Of a stretch of DNA of 33,627 nucleotides, positions 1-7,564 are shown one piece after another; position 1 is the stretch's first letter; every line of letters begins with the position of its first letter. The position numbers and the translations under genes are program-made. This DNA comes from Eubacterium sp. (GTDB lineage Bacteria; Bacillota; Clostridia; Lachnospirales; Lachnospiraceae), in the NCBI GenBank assembly GCA_017459345.1, contig JAFUDC010000105.1, positions 1 to 33,627 of the forward strand. The letters run 5' to 3'. The notes below the pieces were generated by a model. The model ran no database searches. It worked only from the letters and a program-made list of their open reading frames with translations, and was not told the origin of the DNA.

Positions 1-109
1 GTTCAGAGATAGCAGTGCTCATAACAAGCTGTCTGATATGACGAGATCAAGCCGTTGAGAAAAGAACGGCTCAATCAGGTTTACTATATCGCCGAAAACA
101 ATCTGCCGC
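1..109 (+). other. unassigned degraded sequence at left edge, possible gene remnant
   Basis: No intact gene is visible here. On the plus strand one frame reads YDEIKPLRKERLNQVYYIAE from about base 39 until it runs into the antisense of the truncated gene next door; a neighbouring frame just upstream reads AHNKLSDM, so a single base change in length would join them into one helical, charged segment. That looks like a remnant of a coding region with a frameshift, but I cannot name the family. A mobilisation or recombination protein remnant is one guess. The window begins here, so the context to the left is unknown. Confidence 0.25.
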
Positions 110-403
110 TCATGCCGCTCTCAATTCGCTGCGCAACACTTCCCGGCGGAAGCCCTGATCATATACGCAGAAAGATGCCTTGTCATGTCGGTTGATGGCG
201 TCAATCTTGTGCCCCTTCTTCCCACTGTGGAAGTAGAGCTTCCCATCCTCCTCACAATAACACTGGTTGATGGGCAGACCGTAAGGGTAGTCATCATCTC
301 CAAGAACAGAGAGGACTCCCCGGGGTTCCTTTTTTAGTATTTCAATGCATTCCTCCTCTGCAATCTGCTGCCTATATCTTGCCATTTTTCTGAACATAAT
401 CAT
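110..403 (-). pseudogene. truncated FMN-binding split-barrel (pyridoxamine 5'-phosphate oxidase-like) protein
   Basis: The 97-residue product matches the N-terminal half of the small PNPOx-like/NimA-like flavin-binding split-barrel family: a leading RYRQQ segment, EPRGVLSVLGDDDYPYGLPI (about 27-45), and YFHSGKKGHKIDAI (about 57-70), which is the usual FMN-phosphate region. Family members are normally about 140-160 residues. Here the family-like sequence stops near residue 88 (GFRRE, about base 140) and is followed by nine unrelated residues and a stop, so the second half of the barrel is missing. An AAAGGA ribosome site sits upstream, with starts possible at either the first or third codon. 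I infer a deletion or insertion breakpoint near base 140 and a non-functional product; a short functional variant is unlikely because the flavin site is built from both halves. Confidence 0.75.
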
Positions 404-422
404 TTTCCTTTCAATTTTTATT

Positions 423-444
423 CAAGACTCGCTCACGAGTCTTG
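423..444. repeat. perfect 9-bp inverted repeat upstream of the truncated PNPOx-like gene
   Basis: Arms CAAGACTCG and CGAGTCTTG flank the four-base loop CTCA. It lies about 20 bases upstream of the truncated gene's start on the minus strand. No run of T follows on either strand, so it is not a normal intrinsic terminator. It may be an operator or an RNA hairpin next to the ribosome site; no binding protein can be named. Confidence 0.5.
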
Positions 445-481
445 GCGCCGGATTCGGGTCAGCTTGCTGTTCTCCTATCTG

Positions 482-541
482 ATAAAAATAAGAGCCCAGC
501 CACCCATTCGCTTCTATTATGCAAACAGACAGTCAGGCTCA
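482..541 (-). terminator. possible intrinsic terminator after the SH3-like gene
   Basis: On the minus strand GAGCC (near 540) can pair with GGCTC (near 492), extended by wobble pairs, across a loop of about 30 bases, followed by TTATTTTTATC. The long loop and imperfect stem make this a moderate call. It lies in the gene-free stretch 404-568, in which I see nothing else beyond the inverted repeat at 423-444. Confidence 0.4.
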
Positions 542-568
542 ATTATAAACAATCATTTTGAATGAGCA

Positions 569-1444
569 CTAGTTTTTCTTACCATCTGCTATTTCTTCTT
601 TTGCTTTTTCCTGTGTCATATCCTCTGTTGACAGCTTTTCATCTGCTGTTTCTTCTGAAGACAGGTTCTCATCTGCTGTATCCCCTGCAGACGATTTCTC
701 ATCTGCAGTGGTCTCTGATGAGGACTCTTCATCACTCACTTCTCCTCCCACCACTGTTGTGTGTTCATTCAGATAGCGGCTGTCTGTAGTGATATAGTAA
801 CCATCCTCAGTCACATAGGCTTCCACATCATTCACTGTGACCACTTTGCCGGTCACATTCACTTTGTCGCCCACATAGACGGAGTCAACCACATTATCGG
901 CGTCGAAGTCTGCCCATTTTCTAAGGTGAACACCCGAGGCATTGATGTAGGTGATGGACAGGTATCCTTCCATTTCCACATATTCTTTTCAGGGGATAAT
1001 GGCTCTGGTATCTGCAAGATACAGACCATTGTCCAGAAGATAATACCTCTCGCCTTCGAAGGTACCCCTCTCCTTGACCTTAAGAATGTCGCCTTCCTTT
1101 ACCTGGATTGCTTTCTTATCCGGCTTACCCGCTTTATCCTCTTTCTTCACGGGCTTTGGAGAAGCCCAGAGCTCCTTGTCTCTGAGATCCTGAACCATCA
1201 CATATTCGTTGTGAAAGCTGTGATCCACATCCATCACAATCTCATCTGCAGAGCCCTCCTCCGCAGATTCCTCATCAAGGTAGCCTGTTATCTTAGGCCC
1301 GTGATAAGTCCTTCCTGAAAGATAATATTTGAATCCAAAGACAAAACCCATGGCCAGGGCAACCAGCAGAATAGAGAAGAGCATGGAGCCGATGGAGGTT
1401 TCCACCTTGTCATGTGCCTGTTCGTGTTGGTCTTTATGCTCCAT
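569..1444 (-). pseudogene. membrane-anchored protein with SH3-like domains, split by an in-frame TGA
   Basis: A single reading frame of 292 codons is interrupted only at codon 152 by TGA (bases 991-989): the frame reads AIIP, stop, KEYVEMEGYL without any shift. The first part has a charged, His-rich N-terminus, one membrane segment (about residues 17-42), an acidic linker, and a region around GDILKVKERGTFEGERYYLL that looks like a small beta-barrel SH3-type domain. After the stop, a second such segment (VGDKVNVTGKVVTV, then AYVTEDGYYITT) is followed by a Ser/Thr/Glu-rich tail with imperfect ETADEKLS repeats. AAAGGAG lies 12-13 bases before the ATG at 1444. Restart codons after the stop (GTG at 979, ATG at 973) have no good ribosome site and would lack the membrane anchor, so I read this as a nonsense-mutated surface protein. 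The exact family is not recognised; a sequencing error or read-through is possible. Confidence 0.7.
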
Positions 1445-1563
1445 TATGTACTACGACTCCTTTCGGATTACTTAATCGTCCTTGTGTTCGTGAAACTCGC
1501 TTCCGATCAGCGAGCCGCAGCCGGGATATTATATCGATCGTAATCGCCTCAGAGATTGAATCT

Positions 1564-2670
1564 TTAATTATCGTACTGGGTCAGATTATACTTCTTGATA
1601 AGCGAAGTCAGCTCATTCACATAACTGGACCATGTACAATACCCTCCGCTCTGGAGAATCTTAAGCTGCTGGGCATAGCTCTTGGTGGATGTCAGGCCAT
1701 AATAGCGTCTCCTTAAGCCATTGCGGGCATTGGAAAGGTAGGCGGAATGGTCTGCGACTGAATTAGCTACAGTATTATACTTACGGAACTTGGCAGTGAT
1801 CTTAACCTTTTTGCCTGAATATTCCTCTGTAGTAACGATACTTACACAGCTTTTTCCATCCCAGACTGAACCTTCCCAGGTGTTGCCTGAAAGGGAAGTC
1901 TTCATACCGAAGATATTATTTCCCTTCTGGGCCAGAGTGGTTTTTCCCCATCCGCTCTCATTGATAGCCTGTGCCAGTGTAACAGATGCCAGCACCCCGG
2001 TCCTGCGGTAGTCTGCCTGGGCGATTGGACCCATGGTTGCAATAAACTGAGAAGTTGACATGTTCAAAAAAGATGCAGCAGTAAGATTACTGGAGGATGC
2101 CGCTGTAGTAAGATTATTCGAGGATGTCACTGCAGCCTGTGTACTCACCGGAGAAGTGATATAGATATTCCTCGTCGAAGATTCAAAGGAATATCCCAGA
2201 CCCAGCTCAGCACATATCCTCTTAACCGGGATAACCATTAAAGTGGTCCCTTCCATCTTCACATTAAAGGGTGCCGTGTTCAGATTAGCCTTTCTTACTC
2301 CGTTCACATAGATCTTCTTGGAATTCCTGGTAAGCTTAATCTGTGTATTGTCCCTGGTCAAAGTCAATGTCTTTGTAACTGCGTTGTAGGAGGACTTGAT
2401 CTTCGGTCCTTTTTTTACCAGGAGATTCTTATAGGGAATCATAAAGTTATCATTGTAATAGATTCCATACCGGCTGTTTGTGCTGATCTTCTTGCCGTCA
2501 TAGTACACCGCAGATTTCTTACCAGTATATACCCGTGTCTTTCCACTCTTCTTATAGGTGGTAGCAGCTGAGACGGGTACAGCAATGCTGACTACGGTAA
2601 CTGCGACTGCAAGTATTACAGAAGCCATCCCAATCATTAATGCTTTTTTACATCTTTTTAAAGAACTCAT
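1564..2670 (-). CDS. secreted N-acetylglucosaminidase with copper-amine-oxidase-like N-terminal domain
   Basis: A 368-residue exported cell-wall hydrolase. The first 36 residues form a signal peptide (KKALMIGMASVILAVAV, then VPVSAA). Residues about 45-175 resemble the stalk domain found at the N-terminus of many clostridial surface proteins (copper amine oxidase N-terminal-like, with YNAVTKTLTLTRDNTQIKL and MVIPVKRICAELGLGY). After a Ser/Thr/Asn linker (about 175-200), the C-terminal part is a GH73/glucosaminidase-type domain: ASVTLAQAINESGWGKT with the expected catalytic glutamate at 238, then NNIFGMK. Such enzymes cut the glycan strand of peptidoglycan during growth or cell separation. GGGAGG precedes the ATG by about 10 bases. 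The gene lies about 70 bases after the rplT terminator, with no convincing promoter of its own, so it may depend on read-through or an unusual promoter. Confidence 0.85.
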   Translation of the reverse strand: MSSLKRCKKALMIGMASVILAVAVTVVSIAVPVSAATTYKKSGKTRVYTGKKSAVYYDGKKISTNSRYGIYYNDNFMIPYKNLLVKKGPKIKSSYNAVTKTLTLTRDNTQIKLTRNSKKIYVNGVRKANLNTAPFNVKMEGTTLMVIPVKRICAELGLGYSFESSTRNIYITSPVSTQAAVTSSNNLTTAASSSNLTAASFLNMSTSQFIATMGPIAQADYRRTGVLASVTLAQAINESGWGKTTLAQKGNNIFGMKTSLSGNTWEGSVWDGKSCVSIVTTEEYSGKKVKITAKFRKYNTVANSVADHSAYLSNARNGLRRRYYGLTSTKSYAQQLKILQSGGYCTWSSYVNELTSLIKKYNLTQYDN

Positions 2671-2740
2671 ATCAAACTTCCCTCCCTTTGTTTAAAATAA
2701 ATTAAATGTTATTTAAAGAATGGACCAGCTTTTTGGTAAT

Positions 2741-2774
2741 AAAAAAGACCAGTAAGCAACTGCTTACTGGTCTT
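2741..2774 (-). terminator. strong intrinsic terminator of the infC-rpmI-rplT operon
   Basis: On the minus strand AAGACCAGTAAGCA pairs perfectly with TGCTTACTGGTCTT around a tight loop (14-bp formal stem), followed by a run of T. It lies directly after the rplT stop. Confidence 0.93.
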
Positions 2775-2781
2775 GCTACCA

Positions 2782-3138
2782 TTAGGCTATCTTCCCTTTT
2801 GCTAACTCAGCGAGTGCTGCGAATCCTTCCGGATCGCTGATTGCCATCTCTGAGAGCATCTTTCTATTAACTTCAACCCCTGCCAGCTTTAAGCCGTACA
2901 TCAGCTTGCTGTAGGAGATTCCGTTCATTCTTGCTGCCGCGTTAATACGGGCAATCCATAACTGTCTGAACTGTCTCTTTCTCTGCTTTCTTCCTGCATA
3001 AGCGCTAGTCAAAGCTCTCATAACGGACTGCTTTGCAACTCTGTACTGTTTAGATCTTGCTCCTCTGTATCCCTTAGCGAGCTTTAATGTTCTGTTATGT
3101 CTTTTTCTTGCGCCCAGTGCGCCTTTAACTCTGGCCAT
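2782..3138 (-). CDS. rplT: 50S ribosomal protein L20
   Basis: The 118-residue product is a full-length L20: basic N-terminus [20 protein letters not shown], the central [21 protein letters not shown], and [21 protein letters not shown] near the C-terminus. L20 binds 23S rRNA early in 50S assembly and, in Firmicutes, also binds the leader of its own operon to lower expression. It is the last gene of infC-rpmI-rplT, 25 bases after rpmI, with AGGAGG before its ATG and a strong terminator right after. Nothing unusual is seen in the protein. Confidence 0.98.
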   Translation of the reverse strand: MARVKGALGARKRHNRTLKLAKGYRGARSKQYRVAKQSVMRALTSAYAGRKQRKRQFRQLWIARINAAARMNGISYSKLMYGLKLAGVEVNRKMLSEMAISDPEGFAALAELAKGKIA

Positions 3139-3163
3139 TACTTACTTCCTCCTATATATACGA

Positions 3164-3361
3164 TTAAAGATACGGTAAAATCTTCTTCATGTTCTTTACA
3201 TTGGACTCATCCACGAGTGTAGACTTTCTAAGATTTCTCTTCCTCTTGGTGGTCATCTTAGTTAAGATATGGCTCTTGTAAGCTTTATTTCTCTTTAACT
3301 GGCCTGTACCTGTCTTTTTAAAGCGCTTAGCAGCTGATCTGCTTGTTTTCATTTTTGGCAT
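3164..3361 (-). CDS. rpmI: 50S ribosomal protein L35
   Basis: The 65-residue product has the family's usual length and features: [19 protein letters not shown] at the start, the basic [17 protein letters not shown] centre and the MKKILPYL end. L35 is a small basic protein of the large subunit. It lies between infC (49 bases upstream) and rplT, with AGGAGG before its ATG, and is expected to share the control of the operon leader. Confidence 0.98.
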   Translation of the reverse strand: MPKMKTSRSAAKRFKKTGTGQLKRNKAYKSHILTKMTTKRKRNLRKSTLVDESNVKNMKKILPYL

Positions 3362-3410
3362 GATATAAAGTCCTCCTAATCTGTTGTTTATTCCCCAAAC
3401 ATGGCATGTA

Positions 3411-3917
3411 TTAACGTTTTTCGGTCAAAAACATAATCATGCTTCTTCCTTCAAACTTCGGCTTCCTGTCCACCGTTGCACAGTCTTCAAGCTGCTTGGC
3501 AAATTCATCAAGAATCACCTTGCTTGAATTAACATGAGCCAGCTCTCTTCCGCGGAAGCGAAGAGTAACCTTCACCTTATCTCCCTTGGAGAGGAACTTA
3601 CGAGCCTGATTGATCTTGGTATTCAGATCGTTCTTATCAATATTGGGAGAAAGCCTGACCTCCTTGACATCGATGGTCTTCTGCTTCTTCCTGGCTTCCT
3701 TCTCCTTACGGGCGAGCTCATATCTGTACTTTCCGTAATCAATAATCTTACATACAGGCGGTTTAGCATGGGGAGCAATCTTTACAAGGTCAAGCTCTGC
3801 TGCCCTGGCAATCTTCATCGCTTCCTTAGCTGACATAATACCGAGCTGTTCTCCTGATTCACTGATCAGACGAACCTCTCTGTCTCTTACCTGTTCATTA
3901 ATCATCAAATCGTTGAT
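3411..3917 (-). CDS. infC: translation initiation factor IF-3, probable AUC start
   Basis: Full-length IF-3: N-terminal domain from [13 protein letters not shown] to [21 protein letters not shown], a lysine-rich linker, and the C-terminal domain [16 protein letters not shown] through [16 protein letters not shown]-3 binds the 30S subunit and rejects poor start codons and wrong initiator pairing. The start matters here. The only good ribosome site is GGAGGT at 3931-3926; eight bases downstream lies ATC (3917-3915), in frame. The TTG at 3908 and ATG at 3905 are 17 and 20 bases away, too far for normal initiation. Non-AUG starts (AUU in E. coli) are well known in infC because IF-3 represses them, giving feedback control. 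I therefore place the start at ATC, 168 residues. If ATG 3905 were used instead, the product would be four residues shorter. Confidence 0.9.
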   Translation of the reverse strand: MNDLMINEQVRDREVRLISESGEQLGIMSAKEAMKIARAAELDLVKIAPHAKPPVCKIIDYGKYRYELARKEKEARKKQKTIDVKEVRLSPNIDKNDLNTKINQARKFLSKGDKVKVTLRFRGRELAHVNSSKVILDEFAKQLEDCATVDRKPKFEGRSMIMFLTEKR

Positions 3918-4137
3918 AGCAGTACACCTCCATAATGAATTAAGTAAATAGAGTCTTCATAGACCATGGGAGAATGACCTATGAAAAAATAAAAGATAGT
4001 CGCATGACTATCCACCTGAATCCCATAATAATATCGATAGACCACTACCGTTATTATTACCTGATATAAACCCAAGTCACTCGCTCGTGCTAAGGTGAGA
4101 GTGGACACTCTGCTTCTCCATCAGTTATAACATAACC
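3918..4137 (-). ncRNA. infC-rpmI-rplT leader RNA, L20-leader type
   Basis: About 220 transcribed bases lie between the promoter and infC without a credible gene. Visible folding elements on the minus strand, in order: hairpin AGAGTG/CACTCT (near 4110-4095), a conserved-looking CACCTTAGCACGAG stretch, the long-range helix TAATAATA/TATTATTA (around 4056-4026), then hairpin GATAGTC/GACTATC followed by T-rich sequence, and a later CATAGGTC/GGTCTATG hairpin. In Firmicutes this position holds an L20-binding leader that mimics the L20 site of 23S rRNA and triggers premature termination when free L20 is abundant. I match it by position and shape, not by covariance search. It fills the gene-free stretch between infC and the deaminase gene. 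Confidence 0.8.
3984..4012 (-). terminator. attenuator hairpin in the infC leader
   Basis: Minus strand GATAGTC, loop ATGC, GACTATC, then TTTTATTTTTT. The 7-bp stem with an 11-base T-rich tract lies about 70 bases upstream of infC, as expected for the regulated terminator of an L20 leader. Confidence 0.78.
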
Positions 4138-4143
4138 TTGAAC

Positions 4144-4172
4144 ACTATACCACTAAAATATGCGACTGTCAA
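4144..4172 (-). promoter_or_regulatory. sigma-A promoter for infC-rpmI-rplT
   Basis: Consensus -35 TTGACA (4172-4167), a 17-base spacer and -10 TATAGT (4149-4144). Transcription should start near 4137 and run through the leader into infC. Confidence 0.9.
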
Positions 4173-4202
4173 GCAGATTCCTGTATAAAATAATGATTTA
4201 AA

Positions 4203-4225
4203 AGGCTGCCACTTAGAAGCAGCCT
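4203..4225 (-). terminator. intrinsic terminator after dCMP deaminase
   Basis: Minus strand AGGCTGC pairs with GCAGCCT around a 9-base loop, followed by TTTAAATCATTATTTTA. It lies 24 bases after the deaminase stop and ahead of the infC promoter. The T tract is short, so efficiency may be modest. Confidence 0.6.
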
Positions 4226-4248
4226 GTAAAAAACGAGTCTTTATGAAA

Positions 4249-4728
4249 TCAGACATGCAGGGTTACATCCTTCCCCTCCATCTGATACTGCCGGTACTTC
4301 ACCCCCGTCATGTCATACATCCTTTTTGCGGCTATGGTGGAATCCGTATCCGCATACTTGTCGGAATAATAGATCACCTCTTTGATGCCAGCCTGAATAA
4401 TGGCCTTGGTGCATTCATTACATGGAAAGAGGGTGGTGTAGATCCGGGCTCCCGCAAGAGAGCCGCCGCCGTAATTGAGGATGGCGTTCAGCTCCGCATG
4501 ACAAACGTAGAGATACTTGGTATCTAAGGGTGTACCCTTGCGCTCCCAGGGCATGCGGTCATCATCGCAGCCGGTAGGCATGCCATTATAGCCCATGGAG
4601 AGAATCTTGTTCTCAGGGCTGACAATGCAGGCTCCCACCTGAGTATTATTATCCTTGCTTCTCTCTGCGGACAGGAGTGCGACTCCCATAAAGTATCCGT
4701 CCCAGGATAAATAATCTTGTCGTTTCAC
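4249..4728 (-). CDS. deoxycytidylate (dCMP) deaminase, ComEB-type
   Basis: The product deaminates dCMP to dUMP, feeding thymidylate synthesis. Zinc-site motifs are intact: CHAELNAI with zinc-binding His77 and catalytic Glu79, and PCNEC with Cys103 and Cys106. NTQVGACIV and the [16 protein letters not shown] region are typical of dCMP deaminases rather than cytidine or tRNA deaminases. I chose the GTG at 4728 ([14 protein letters not shown], 159 residues) because AAAGGAGG sits five bases upstream; the frame is open further upstream but lacks a ribosome site, and the promoter lies in that extension. The gene stands alone between its promoter and a terminator. Confidence 0.93.
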   Translation of the reverse strand: MKRQDYLSWDGYFMGVALLSAERSKDNNTQVGACIVSPENKILSMGYNGMPTGCDDDRMPWERKGTPLDTKYLYVCHAELNAILNYGGGSLAGARIYTTLFPCNECTKAIIQAGIKEVIYYSDKYADTDSTIAAKRMYDMTGVKYRQYQMEGKDVTLHV

Positions 4729-4763
4729 GGCAGCCTCCTTTCTGTTAAACGAGGGTATTTTAA

Positions 4764-4792
4764 AGTATATCACAATTTTGAACAGATGAAAA
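4764..4792 (-). promoter_or_regulatory. promoter for dCMP deaminase
   Basis: Extended -10 TGATATACT (TATACT at 4769-4764), 17-base spacer and a weak -35 TTTTCA (4792-4787). It lies 36 bases before the GTG start. Confidence 0.7.
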
Positions 4793-4876
4793 GAATTAAT
4801 TACGATTTTTTTACGATTTTTTAAAGTTGCATTTACTTTTTAAATTGACCCTTCTTTTAAACTCATAGCTTAACAT

Positions 4877-6325
4877 TTATTTTAACATTTCCAGGGTTTT
4901 CAGCAGCAGATCCCAGGTTCTTCTGGTGCTTTCGATACTCAGCCGCTCGCCCGTAGTGTGGATATTCTGCATCTGCGGTCCGAAGGAGATGGCATCAAGG
5001 CCCGGCATCTTGGCAGCGAAAAGTCCGCACTCCAGGCCCGCGTGGATTCCCTCCACCACAGGGTCTTCCCCGTAGAGCAGGCGGTAAGCCTCCACCATAG
5101 TGTCTCTAAGATGTGACTCGGGTCTGTACTCCCATCCGGGATAGGATCCCGTCAGTTTGATATTGCCTCCCACAAGCTGGATGACTGCATCTATTTTCTC
5201 GATCAGATTCTCCTTTTCCGTCTCGCTGGAGCTTCTTACAGAATAGGTTATGGATACCTGGTCCTGACTTGTGCGAAGAATTCCCAGGTTCAGGGAGGTC
5301 TGCACCATGTCCTTCATATCCGGGTTCATGCGGATCACGCCGTTTGGAAGTACCATGAGGGCAGAAACCACTGCACGGCTGGCAGCAGCAGTAAAGCATA
5401 CCACCTCTTCCTCACCGGTTACACCCATATCGAGCTCCATATCCGGCTCCAGGGATCCGTATTCTTCCTTCAGGACGGCAAAGACGTCCTCCATGAGATC
5501 CATTGCCCGGTCAGCCTGTCCCCCAGGCAGGGCGATGACTGCCTCACTGCTTATGGGGATGGCATTATCCTTCTCTCCACCCCGGACATCAACCAGCCGG
5601 ATATTCATGGAATCAGACAGGGTATAGAGGATACGGCCCAGGGCTGTGTTGGCATTCAGACCTCCCCGGCCAATCTCTTCGCCGGAATGGCCGCCGGCCA
5701 GACCGGAAAGTCTGAGGATCAGCTTCTCTGCGCGAATTTCTTCCCTCTCAACGGGAATAGAGCAGATAGCTGTTGCCCCTCCGGCACAGCTGACAGTGAA
5801 AATCCCCTCATCCTCCGAGTCGATATTGAGGAGTATACGGCTTTTTAAATCGGAGGTATCAAGATAGTCAGCCCCCAGCATCCCAATCTCCTCATCAGTG
5901 GTGATCACCGCCTCGATGGGGGGATGGGGTATGGTATCATCATCAAGAACGGCTAATGTGTAGGCAACAGCGATGCCGTCATCTCCTCCCAGAGAGGTGC
6001 CTCTGGCGTAAAGCATATCGCCGTCTATGGCCAGATCCAGGCCTTCCTTCTCCATATCCTTATCCACATCCGGGTCCTTGACAGCCACCATATCCATATG
6101 ACCCTGAAGGATGACCGGAGCAGAATCCTCATATCCGGCCGATGCCTCCTTCCAGATGATCACATTCAGCTTTTCATCCTGGCGATATTTGAGACCTCTC
6201 TGTCTTGCAAAGTCCACCAGGTAATCGCTGATCTGTTTTACATTTTCTGATCCGTGAGGAATGCTGCATATTTCCTCAAAGTAATGAAATACCTTCTCCG
6301 GCTGTTTTCCCTCTAATATACTCAT
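4877..6325 (-). CDS. pepD: PepD-type aminoacyl-histidine dipeptidase (M20 family)
   Basis: The 482-residue cytosolic metallopeptidase cleaves dipeptides such as Xaa-His. Metal-site motifs of the M20C family are visible: GHMDMV (His76, Asp78), LGGDDGIAVAY (bridging Asp near 115), TTDEEIGM (Glu145/Glu146), and NIDSEDEG (Asp169); the lid domain includes GLAGGHSGEEIGRGG, and a late HAGLECG supplies the last metal-site histidine region. Length is normal for the family. It starts 18 bases after lysC with GAAGGAA before the ATG, so it may be the distal gene of the ACT-hom-lysC operon, perhaps recycling amino acids. No clear terminator follows it; 4793-4876 is AT-rich, with a near-duplicate ACGATTTTTT. 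Confidence 0.93.
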   Translation of the reverse strand: MSILEGKQPEKVFHYFEEICSIPHGSENVKQISDYLVDFARQRGLKYRQDEKLNVIIWKEASAGYEDSAPVILQGHMDMVAVKDPDVDKDMEKEGLDLAIDGDMLYARGTSLGGDDGIAVAYTLAVLDDDTIPHPPIEAVITTDEEIGMLGADYLDTSDLKSRILLNIDSEDEGIFTVSCAGGATAICSIPVEREEIRAEKLILRLSGLAGGHSGEEIGRGGLNANTALGRILYTLSDSMNIRLVDVRGGEKDNAIPISSEAVIALPGGQADRAMDLMEDVFAVLKEEYGSLEPDMELDMGVTGEEEVVCFTAAASRAVVSALMVLPNGVIRMNPDMKDMVQTSLNLGILRTSQDQVSITYSVRSSSETEKENLIEKIDAVIQLVGGNIKLTGSYPGWEYRPESHLRDTMVEAYRLLYGEDPVVEGIHAGLECGLFAAKMPGLDAISFGPQMQNIHTTGERLSIESTRRTWDLLLKTLEMLK

Positions 6326-6343
6326 ATCAGTTCCTTCTTTCTG

Positions 6344-6820
6344 TCAGTCAGCCAGTGAAAACTTATCATGGACAGCGTTCATGGCAACATCCACGTACTT
6401 TTCATCAATCAGAACGGTGACGCGGATCTCAGAAGTAGAAATCATGCTGATATTGACGCCCACATTATAAAGTGCCTCAAACATAGATGCGGCAACACCC
6501 GGGTTGGTCTGCATGCCGGCTCCCACAATGGAAAGCTTTGCCACCTCCCGCTTCATCTTGATCTCCTTGTACTGACTCTTGGGGAAATGTTTCTCCAGAA
6601 CAGCGGCGGCATCGTCAGCCACATCCTCCTCAACAGTAAAGGAGATATCCTTGGTTCCGTCACGACCCACAGACTGAAGAATCATATCCACGTTGATATT
6701 ATATTTTGCCAGTGCATCAAAGAGACGGAAGGCAACTCCCGGCTCATCCTTTAATCCGATCACTGCGATTCTAGTTGCATTTTTATCTACGGCCACACCG
6801 CTTACCAGCATTTTTTCCAT
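6344..6820 (-). CDS. probable in-frame beta subunit of aspartate kinase from internal start
   Basis: Inside lysC, AAGGAGG (6835-6829) lies exactly eight bases before an in-frame ATG at 6820-6818 (MEKMLVSGVAVDKNA). This is as good a ribosome site as any in the window and would give a 158-residue protein consisting of the two ACT domains, beginning at residue 245 of the alpha chain. B. subtilis aspartokinase II is known to produce a beta subunit of this kind from the same place. What is seen is the site; that it is used is inference from that precedent. Confidence 0.65.
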   Translation of the reverse strand: MEKMLVSGVAVDKNATRIAVIGLKDEPGVAFRLFDALAKYNINVDMILQSVGRDGTKDISFTVEEDVADDAAAVLEKHFPKSQYKEIKMKREVAKLSIVGAGMQTNPGVAASMFEALYNVGVNISMISTSEIRVTVLIDEKYVDVAMNAVHDKFSLAD

Positions 6821-7552
6821 GCCTGTATCCTCCTTAATAATCGTACCTTCATTCTCATTCAGACTGGACCTGACAACCAGCTGTACCCCATACTTCTTTG
6901 CCAGCTCCACGGACCGGTTATGTAAAACACCGGCACCCAGGGTGGACAGCTCCAGCATCTCATCGTAAGTGATGACATCAAGCTTCCTTGCCCCCTTTAC
7001 CAGGCGGGGATCAGCTGTGTATACGCCATCAACGTCAGTGTATATCTCACAGGCATCAGCGTGGAGGGCAGCAGCCAGGGCAACTGCAGTGGTATCTGAG
7101 CCCCCCCTGCCCAGAGTGGTCAGATTATCGTACTTATCCACGCCCTGGAAACCGGTCACGATGACGATCTTGCGCTGTTCCAGTTCGTTGCGGATACGGT
7201 CATTATCGATTCGTTTCAGCCGCGCGTTGCCATAGCGGTGGGTTGTATGCATGGCCACCTGGAATGCATTCAGGGAGATGCAGGGCACACCGAGAGCTCC
7301 CATGGCCAGGGCCATCAGGGATACAGAAACCTGCTCCCCGGTAGTAAGCAGCATATCCATCTCCCGCTTGGACGGGTTGGGATTGATATCTTTTGCCTTG
7401 TAAATCAGCTCATCCGTGGACTTACCCATGGCGGAAAGTACCACGACTACATCATGTCCTTTTTTATAATCCTCGATACACCGTCTGGCAACATTGAATA
7501 TTCTCTCCTTGTTGCCGACCGATGTGCCGCCAAATTTCTTAACGATTAGCAT
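6344..7552 (-). CDS. lysC: aspartate kinase, alpha subunit
   Basis: The first step of the aspartate pathway (aspartate to aspartyl phosphate), leading to lysine, threonine and methionine. The kinase domain starts with KKFGGTSVG and contains VTGFQGVD, TLGRGGSDTTAVALAAAL and EIYTDVDGVYTADPR. Two ACT domains follow (about 250-320 and 340-400: GLKDEPGVAFRLFDAL and GAGMQTNPGVAASMFEAL), the allosteric part. At 402 residues it matches the B. subtilis aspartokinase II class, which makes alpha and in-frame beta subunits; an internal start is visible here (see next entry). It lies 12 bases after hom, whose stop codon touches the AGGAGG used by lysC, so translation of the two is probably coupled. Confidence 0.96.
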   Translation of the reverse strand: MLIVKKFGGTSVGNKERIFNVARRCIEDYKKGHDVVVVLSAMGKSTDELIYKAKDINPNPSKREMDMLLTTGEQVSVSLMALAMGALGVPCISLNAFQVAMHTTHRYGNARLKRIDNDRIRNELEQRKIVIVTGFQGVDKYDNLTTLGRGGSDTTAVALAAALHADACEIYTDVDGVYTADPRLVKGARKLDVITYDEMLELSTLGAGVLHNRSVELAKKYGVQLVVRSSLNENEGTIIKEDTGMEKMLVSGVAVDKNATRIAVIGLKDEPGVAFRLFDALAKYNINVDMILQSVGRDGTKDISFTVEEDVADDAAAVLEKHFPKSQYKEIKMKREVAKLSIVGAGMQTNPGVAASMFEALYNVGVNISMISTSEIRVTVLIDEKYVDVAMNAVHDKFSLAD

Positions 7553-7564
7553 ATTATTCCTCCT

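Noticed and set aside
989-991. The in-frame TGA as a selenocysteine codon.
   Set aside because: No hairpin like a bacterial SECIS element follows the TGA, and the protein is not of a redox family.
1496-1514. Hairpin CTCGCT/AGCGAG as a terminator of the glucosaminidase gene.
   Set aside because: The 6-bp stem is followed by only three T on the minus strand; too weak to list.
3905-4108. A 67-codon minus-strand frame in the infC leader.
   Set aside because: It has no ribosome site, runs through the attenuator hairpin and overlaps the infC start; the region is better explained as leader RNA.
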